Origin: Lamellibrachia satsuma
Taxonomy: Eukaryota; Annelida; Polychaeta; Sabellida; Siboglinidae
Assembly: GCA_033239005.1 (NCBI GenBank)
Contig: BSQZ01000006.1
Location: 12,776,662 to 12,840,661, forward strand
Length of the DNA: 64,000 bases
Direction: 5' to 3'
The translations under genes and the position numbers were made by a program. Position 1 is the first letter of the stretch. Each line of letters opens with the position of its first letter. Below are positions 57,831-64,000 of the stretch, piece after piece. The notes below the pieces were generated by a model. It worked only from the letters and a program-made list of their open reading frames with translations. It did not search any database and was not told the origin of the DNA.

Positions 57831-58369
57831 TATCAGTTGATATAGTCTCCCCGACAACGGCTGCGCTTGAGGAGGCAGCGACCTCCTTTACTTCGTAGCC
57901 AGCCATTAAGCTGGCAAAAAATGAATAAGACACACGCAATACGACTCCGCTGGGAAAAACCCCGCCCAACAGAGAAGGTTAGAACGTTTGGCCTGGTTCA
58001 AAGAACCAGTTACCGGGTTGGACCACGAGGAGGCGTTCTAACATCCCCAACCCGAAGAGTTGGGGATGATAGATGGCGCTGGTGAGGTGGCACATGTTTG
58101 AATAGTTGCTCTGAGTTGTTCCAACGGATACTCCTGTTTCTAAAAGTGGAACTGACGCCAAAGTGTATGTATACCACAAATGAAGTGTTCACAACAGGAT
58201 ACTGACATTGAATGGACTGACCGTTAGAAATTGGTGGCATAAATCGAGGGTCAACTTGTCTTGGCTGGTCGAACTGACCCACGGCTGCGCAGCTTGACCT
58301 ACATTACGATTAAGACCATTGTCCATTGCTGTCATTGTTTACATTCGAGTGACGCAGACAGCCGCATTG

Positions 58370-59245
58370 ATGGGCAAGCGTGGCAAGAAAGGACAAGAGC
58401 CAGTTTTGCGCAGTGCTACTAAACCTGGTGATAAGAAAAATGCAGAACCGGATTCTGATTCAGATTCCGACAGTGACCAACAGCAGGCAACTGTTAAGAA
58501 GATTGTCTCTAAAAGCCTGACACATGTGACTAGCGGCAGCAGCGGCTTAGGCGTGAGCACCCAGGAAAATATTGATGTACAGGCTCTGATACAGCAGCTG
58601 ATGCCAGTGATAGTGGGTGCTGTCACGGCGGCAGTGACCGAGGCGGTTAGCAGAGCAATGGAAAAATCAGTATCAATGATGGAGAAACGATTTGAAAATG
58701 CCCAGAAACAGGTATTACTGCTACGATTCCAACACGATGAAATGGAACAGTATTCCAGGAGAGAATCAATCAGAGTCTTCGGAGTTGAAGGTGATACAGC
58801 CGAAGAATCCGAGGTCGATCTGATAAGAAAAATCATATCGATCGCAAAGAGTATCGATGTCATTGTACAATCAAGTGATATATCTGTGGCCCACAGAGTG
58901 GGAAAGTCGGGAGGTCGAGCAAGACCCGTGCTGGTGAAGTTTGTGTCCAGGCAATTGATAAAACAACTGATGATGAACAAAAAGAAACTTAAGACTGTAA
59001 GCGCCAACACTGATGCAGAGGTGTTCATTACGGAAGACCTAACGCCGCTAAGATACAAACTTCTGATGATAGCCAAGCACGCAGACGCGGTTGACTATGC
59101 ATACACACGCGACGGGCGCATCATCTGCAGCATCAAAGGCAACAAGATCACAATCCAGTCGCCTGATGATCTGTTTAAAGTTGGAATTGATCAACCAGAT
59201 CTCAAGGCACTGGGACTTGGGTCCTACGTTCTCGGTGTAGAATAG
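58370..59245 (+). CDS. LINE ORF1 protein (coiled coil, RNA-binding type)
   Basis: From ATG 58370 it gives 291 aa: a basic/acidic N terminus (MGKRGKKGQE, then an SDSDSDSD run), a helical stretch with heptad pattern at about 95-150, QHDEMEQYSRRESIRVFGVE, and a C-terminal RRM/transposase_22-like part with DISVAHRVGKSGG, ARPVLVKFVSRQ and VFITEDLTPLRY. This is the usual nucleic-acid-binding ORF1 organisation. An upstream extension to 58319 has no better start. It ends at TAG 59243-59245, and ORF2 continues in the same frame. Confidence 0.85.
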   Translation: MGKRGKKGQEPVLRSATKPGDKKNAEPDSDSDSDSDQQQATVKKIVSKSLTHVTSGSSGLGVSTQENIDVQALIQQLMPVIVGAVTAAVTEAVSRAMEKSVSMMEKRFENAQKQVLLLRFQHDEMEQYSRRESIRVFGVEGDTAEESEVDLIRKIISIAKSIDVIVQSSDISVAHRVGKSGGRARPVLVKFVSRQLIKQLMMNKKKLKTVSANTDAEVFITEDLTPLRYKLLMIAKHADAVDYAYTRDGRIICSIKGNKITIQSPDDLFKVGIDQPDLKALGLGSYVLGVE

Positions 59246-60781
59246 GACGGGGAAGGAAGATCCTCTTGTGAAGACGGAGGAACTAAGAGTTTAATTACAG
59301 AACAGAACTCTGCTTTGCAACCTGCTGTAACTAATATCAAATGTGTTCTACTTAATGTTTGTGGCTTAATGACCAGGCTGAGATCGCCTGACTTTGATTT
59401 CTTTATTTCAGAATATGATTTAATATTTCTAACAGAAACAAAACTGGATGATCTTGACATAATTGATATAGATGGCTTTGATTGCCATACAATGAATAGA
59501 ACAAAATTTAAATCTAAATCCGGAGGAGTAGCATTACTGATTAAGAACTCTCTGTCTAACACTATTGAAATTGTACATGGAGATACAAATTGTGTACTAT
59601 GGTTCAAATCAAATGTTAATTTGCTTGGGTATGAAGCATTATGGGGAATAGTTTATATTCCGCCAGAGAATTCTATTTATTCATCAGCTAGCCTGTTTGA
59701 TGATATAGAAAATGACACTGTAAACCTGAGGAATGACTTAAACAGCCCATTGTATTTAGTTGGTGACTTTAATGCCCGAACTGGTAATTTATGTGATTTT
59801 ATTGAGTTTAACGATCGAAATATGATGTTGAATGACTTTGACGAAGATATAATGCAACAGTTAATGGGAAAAAATAATTCAGATAATGTAGGCATACCAC
59901 TGGATAGAAACTATCTAGGAATTAATTTTAACTATAATGGTAGATTCTCTAAAGCAATCAGACATTTATATGAACAGGCAAACCGAGCAATGTTATGTTT
60001 AATTTCTAAAGCTAGGAAGCTAAAACTTCCTGTTGATATCCAGTTAGAACTATTTGATTCCCTTATATGCCCAGTATTGTTATATGGATGTGAAGTATGG
60101 GGATGTGAAAATATTATGTTAATTGAAAAGCTACATAGGAAATTTTGTAAAATTTTACTTGGGGTAAACAATAGAACACATACTTCCATGGTTTATGGAG
60201 AACTTGGGCAATTTCCACTAAATATTAAAATAAACAGTAGATTGTTGAATTTTTGGGGGAAACTATTGATGGGAAAGGAATCTAAACTGTCTTGCATTAT
60301 GTATAAATTATTATATCAATTATATGTTAAAAATATCTTTGAATCCCCTTGGATTACTCATGTTAAATACATTTTAAATAACACTGGCCTATCTAACTTG
60401 TGGCTGAATCAAGAAATAGTGAATCTTAAATGGTTTAAAGCAGTTGTCAAATTGAAACTTACTGACCAGTATCATCAGCAGTGGGGTAGTAATATTTGCA
60501 ATAGCGATGGGTGTATAACCTACAGAATAATTAAACATGATTTTAAAATGGAGAAATATTTGCTGGTGTTACCACCAAATCTATCTAGACCTCTGTGTAA
60601 ATTTCGTACTTGTAATCATCGGTTGCCTATTCAGCAAGGCAGGTATAGTGGAATCGATAGGCAACAGAGATTTTGTACTCTGTGTGATTGTAATGATATT
60701 GGAGATGAGTTTCATTATTTGTTTAAATGTACTTTTTTCAAGAAGCTAGAATTAAATTTATTTCTAGATATTATTTTGTGA
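59246..60781 (+). CDS. LINE ORF2 with endonuclease and zinc knuckle but no RT core
   Basis: Open from just after the ORF1 stop. The first in-frame ATG (59369) lies inside the endonuclease. Seen: LLNVCGLMTRL, FLTETKLDDLD, SGGVALLIKNS and LVGDFNARTGN, the first blocks of an APE-type endonuclease. The frame then passes directly from NNSDNVGIPLDRNYLG to AMLCLISKARKLKLP, CPVLLYGCEVWG, and a C-terminal FCTLCDCNDIGDEFHYLFKC (CCHC-like knuckle). The distal endonuclease motif and all RT palm motifs (FADD and others) are missing without a frame break, so the product cannot reverse transcribe. Confidence 0.85.
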   Translation, partial: DGEGRSSCEDGGTKSLITEQNSALQPAVTNIKCVLLNVCGLMTRLRSPDFDFFISEYDLIFLTETKLDDLDIIDIDGFDCHTMNRTKFKSKSGGVALLIKNSLSNTIEIVHGDTNCVLWFKSNVNLLGYEALWGIVYIPPENSIYSSASLFDDIENDTVNLRNDLNSPLYLVGDFNARTGNLCDFIEFNDRNMMLNDFDEDIMQQLMGKNNSDNVGIPLDRNYLGINFNYNGRFSKAIRHLYEQANRAMLCLISKARKLKLPVDIQLELFDSLICPVLLYGCEVWGCENIMLIEKLHRKFCKILLGVNNRTHTSMVYGELGQFPLNIKINSRLLNFWGKLLMGKESKLSCIMYKLLYQLYVKNIFESPWITHVKYILNNTGLSNLWLNQEIVNLKWFKAVVKLKLTDQYHQQWGSNICNSDGCITYRIIKHDFKMEKYLLVLPPNLSRPLCKFRTCNHRLPIQQGRYSGIDRQQRFCTLCDCNDIGDEFHYLFKCTFFKKLELNLFLDIIL

Positions 60782-61046
60782 GACCAAACACTTTAAAAAT
60801 GGACCAGTTGTTTAATTTGACAAGCCATGCAAAGCTAATTAAATTATGTAAATTCGTACAGGAGATTTTAAATAGCTTTAAGTTGTAAGTAGATCTTCCT
60901 GTGATACTTTTGTATTTTGGTAAAACCATTTACCAATGTAATTTATAAGTATTATTGAAGCCTGGATTACATACACTTATAGCCATCTCACATTGTAACA
61001 GTATGCAACATTGTGATTCTCATGTAACCTAATAAGGTTTTTGAGA

Positions 61047-61067
61047 ATAAAGTTGAAGTTGAAGTTG
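61047..61067 (+). terminator. LINE 3' tail with AATAAA and (GTTGAA)n
   Basis: AATAAA followed by GTTGAAGTTGAAGTTG marks the 3' end of the innermost LINE. RTE sequence resumes immediately after. Confidence 0.7.
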
Positions 61068-62650
61068 TAACTGTAGAGATTCCTTAGTGAGAAGGTTTCC
61101 CTGTTTGTCCCTGATGGGGCGACTAGTGCTCTTGTTCTTCCATGCTAGCTGTTTGGTGATCTTGTATAACTCTCTGGAGTTGTTTTGCCTAGCTGCGATC
61201 TCAGCCTCGTTTGCTAGTTTTTCAACATATGTTTTCTTGTCCCTCTTTGTCTTCTTTTTAGCTGTTTTGTTTCTTTCCTGGTATTCCTGCTGCAGTTTTT
61301 TTTTCCTTGTGTCATCTGCTTCCTTGTTGAGTTTCATTTTAGTCTCCCTCCTTGCCTCAATAGCTTCCCAGGTGTCGTCTGTAATCCAGTCCTTCCTCCT
61401 AGCTTCCCAGCAGCCTAGGACTTGTTCACAGGTGTCTGTAATTGCATTCTTGCATCTTGTCCACTTTTCATCAATGTTTTTCCCTCTTCTAATGCTTGGA
61501 ACCTGTTCCGTAGTGTGATTCCCAGTTCCTGTCGTATTTTAGTATTTTGAAGTTTTCTTATCTCAAACCTTCTTTGTACCTTGTTATCCGTCTTCTTCTT
61601 TGCTGCTAGCTTCATCCTAAATTCACCCACAAGGAGGTGGTGGTCGGAGTTAATGTCAGCTCCTCTTTTCACTCTGACGTCTAGAAGCACTCTCCTCCAT
61701 TTCTTGGTGATTATTATGTCAATTTGGTTTTCTGTCTGTAAATCTGGGGATATCCATGTGGCTTTGTGTGTAGGCTTGTGTGGAAAGAGAGTTCCTCCGA
61801 TTATCAGTTCATTGAGAGTACAGAAGTCTGCAAACAGGAGACCATTCTCGTTCATCTGTCCCAGACCTTCTTTCCCCATTGTGCCTTTCCAATTGTCATT
61901 ATCCTTTCCAATCTTGGCATTCATATCCCCCATAACAACTTGGATATCCCTCTTCGGTAGTTTTTAGGTGACTGTTTGTAGATGTTGGTAGAAGGTTTCT
62001 TTCTCTTCAAATTCAGCAGAGTTGGTTGGTGCACAGCAATGTATAATGGTGATGTTCCGACCTTTTGATGTAAACCTGGCTGTGACGATTCTCTCCGAGA
62101 CTGGTTCCCATTCGATGAGACTTTTTGCTGCATCCTTTGTGAGGAACAGCCCTACTCCATGCGTTTGCGCATCTTCTTCTCTCTCATTCCCAGAGTACAA
62201 GTAAGTTTCTCCAGAGCTAGTTGTAACCTTCCCAAAGGTGTTCCATCTGCTTTCACAGACTCCAATGATGCTCAGCTTGTATCTTCTCATTTCTTTGGCG
62301 AGCTGTGCCAGTTTTCCTGCCTGGTACAGTGTCCTTCCAACATCCAATTCTAATTTTTGACTTGAGCTGTAGCAGACTCTTCCTCCCTTGGGCTTCCTGT
62401 CGGCTTTCACCCAAGGGATTCATATGCATCCTTCCAGGACAGCCTGCTTTGCTCAGATCGAGGTGTGGTTGAGTATTCGTGGTTTCAGTAATCGATTTCA
62501 ATAGCAACTGAGTGGGTGATTAGCCCAAGCCGCTGGTGCCCACAAGTTTTCTGTAGTGGTCGTAGACCATTTTTTTTTCCCAAGCTCCATGATCAAGAGA
62601 TGTGGCTGGACTGTGCTTTGTCTGACCACTTCGCCCCTTACCCTTCTAAT
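61068..62650 (-). mobile_element. RTE-type LINE, endonuclease-containing 5' half
   Basis: Minus strand from 62410: GKLAQLAKEMRRYKLSIIGV, CESRWNTFGK, HGVGLFLTKDAAKSLIEWEP, then GDMNAKIGKDNDNWKG, IDIIITKKWRRVLLDVRVKR and INSDHHLLVGEF, which are complete APE endonuclease motifs. A linker follows (61337-61070), ending DKQGNLLTKESLQ. That is where the innermost LINE interrupts before KRWKEYF at about 57800. A frame break lies near 61940-61960. Without the insert the element is about 3.2 kb, normal for RTE. Confidence 0.9.
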
Positions 62651-62654
62651 ATGG

Positions 62655-64000
62655 CTGAGATCCTTCCCTGTTTCTATTCCTTTGGTAGTTTACCCACAGC
62701 CAGTGAATTATTAAATAGCCTAGCTAGTGGTTTACATAGATGATTTGATAGCTCTTTCAACAAACTAGGATGAACACCATCTGGCCCTATTGATTTACAC
62801 ACATTAAGGTTATCAAGTTTTTTTTTATCATTTCCTCATCAGTAGTCAATTCTTCAATGTTGTGCCTTAACTTCACTGGTGGAGTATGAGGGATATCACC
62901 ATCTGGCTCTATAGTAAAAACACTTGAAAAAAATGTCCTAGGACATCTGCTTTTTCCCTATCAGAATCTGTGAGTTTAGATTTAGGATCTGTGTTCAGGT
63001 CTGAAACACCTTCCTGATTCTTGGTTTTGGAGTTCATATATTTCCATACTGCTTTTGGGTATGTCTTAGCTTCTGTTGCTAGCTTCATCTCAAATTTCTT
63101 CTGTATCCTCCTCGTTAATTTACGGACTTGATTTCTAGCCCTACAATATTCAGTATAGTATTTTCCTTCTTTTGTCTCCATACAACGTTTCCATAAAGTG
63201 TGTTTTTTTATTTTCTTTACTAATTCCTTGTTTAGGGGTACTTTCCCTTTATGTCTGTTAATATTACTCACACGTTGATGAGGGATGAATTCATCCTCTA
63301 TCTTTTTAATATATTCTTTAAAACCTAACCATTGATGGTTTATAATGCATGTGCCAAGTATCTATGTGGTCTAGTTTCGCCTTCATAATATTATAATCCC
63401 CTTGGTGGTAACAATATTTGAGTCATGTATGGCTTGCTATTTCTGCATAGCACCTAAATGTGATGATGAAGACAGAGTGATCACTTTTACCAAGTGGGCT
63501 TTCATACACTATATCATTTTTCATACCTTTTTATTGGTAAAAACTAAATCAAAAATGTTAAATTTATTTCCTAATCGCCCTCTTATGGAGAGTGTGACAT
63601 GTTGGAAGAGGAAATTATCTCTTATTCCTTCTTTAAATTTAGTGTCTGGGCCATTTGTATTCTCTGAGAGTGTGTACCAGTTTTGCCAGTCTATGTTGGG
63701 GTAGTTAAAATCCCCATGCAAGAGAATATTTGAGTGTTTATAGCTCATTACCTCACTAATCAGTTCATTTAATTGTTCATTATTGGTGCCAGAGCTGCCC
63801 GGTTTTTTATATACACATCCAATCAGAAAAGTGTCTTTTGTTTAATTTTATCTCAACCCATATCGATTCTTGAAAGTTGGTTCCTAAAGATACGAAAGGT
63901 TTTGCGTGTAGTGTTTTGTGGGTATATATATACACAAACACCTCTTCCTTGCTTATCAATGTTATGGTATAAATCATAGTCACTCAAACCCAGTTCAGCT
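62655..64000 (-). mobile_element. outer CR1-like LINE, 5' segment (runs off the window)
   Basis: Minus strand from 64000: endonuclease remnants with HNIDKQGRGVCVYIYP, then LLHGDFNYPNIDWQNW, RGNKFNIFDLVFTN, the linker with KKIKKHTLWKRCMETKEGKY and VRKLTRRIQKKFE, and the RT N-terminal region, ending LFNNSLAVGKLPKE, stop, KQGRISAILE at about 62660. Scattered stops show decay. It breaks off just where the RT would continue with the NYRP motif found at 56165. Confidence 0.85.

Larger units (their letters stand above)
57831..61067 (+). mobile_element. innermost LINE (ORF1 + RT-deleted ORF2), plus strand
   Basis: A 3.2-kb insertion within the RTE element. It has a GC-rich 5' region, ORF1, ORF2 and a 3' tail AATAAAGTTGAAGTTGAAGTTG ending near 61067, typical of some LINE clades. 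The left boundary is uncertain (57831-57900), and I found no clear target duplication. Both ORFs remain open, so it is younger than its hosts. Confidence 0.8.

Overview
This is a window of an animal nuclear genome. It has intron-rich genes with GT/AG splice sites, AT-rich non-coding DNA, long AT, GT and G microsatellites, many minisatellites, tRNA-headed SINEs, LINEs and DNA transposons. The transposon types, together with an orphan GPCR carrying an LNQS motif in TM2, suggest a marine invertebrate such as a lancelet, hemichordate or mollusc. The species cannot be fixed from the sequence alone.

Layout: (1) 1-3.6 kb holds a decayed CR1/Jockey-type LINE on the minus strand, split by an expanded AT microsatellite, and then non-coding DNA. 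(2) 3631-4704 is an intact single-exon rhodopsin-family GPCR on the plus strand. (3) 4.7-10.3 kb is intergenic, with a possible inverted-repeat element, a roughly 1-kb satellite of 28-bp units and AT repeats. (4) 10353-39172 is one complete gene on the plus strand, a folliculin-interacting protein (FNIP1/FNIP2 family). I reconstructed it by hand as 20 exons. All splice phases agree and the joined coding sequence is 4287 nt (1428 aa plus stop). Its introns carry SINEs, pogo-like and other MITEs, a hAT-like fragment and tandem arrays. (5) 39.2-48 kb is intergenic, with minisatellites and a weakly supported, unrecognised spliced unit near 44.8-47.0 kb. (6) 48200-51361 is a hAT-like DNA transposon with matching ends and near-identical 8-bp target duplications; it contains a LINE fragment, an internal inverted repeat and a 93-nt G run. 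(7) 53565-54358 is a second hAT-like element with a perfect 8-bp target duplication. (8) 55.1-64 kb reads best as a three-level transposon nest: a CR1-like LINE (minus) split by an RTE-type LINE (minus), which is split by a third LINE (plus). The innermost LINE keeps open frames for ORF1 and for an ORF2 that has lost its reverse transcriptase core in frame.

The two confident host genes are unrelated in function: a neuropeptide-like receptor and a nutrient-sensing adaptor that works with folliculin at the lysosome. The most notable observations are a tandemly repeated piece of FNIP exon 19 that carries both splice sites and could add 20 codons in frame; a duplicated exon 10 start that would act as a poison exon; a minisatellite that begins inside the FNIP stop region; three copies of an FDEYF-type motif in the FNIP linker; and a LINE whose ORF1 and ORF2 share one frame across a single TAG.
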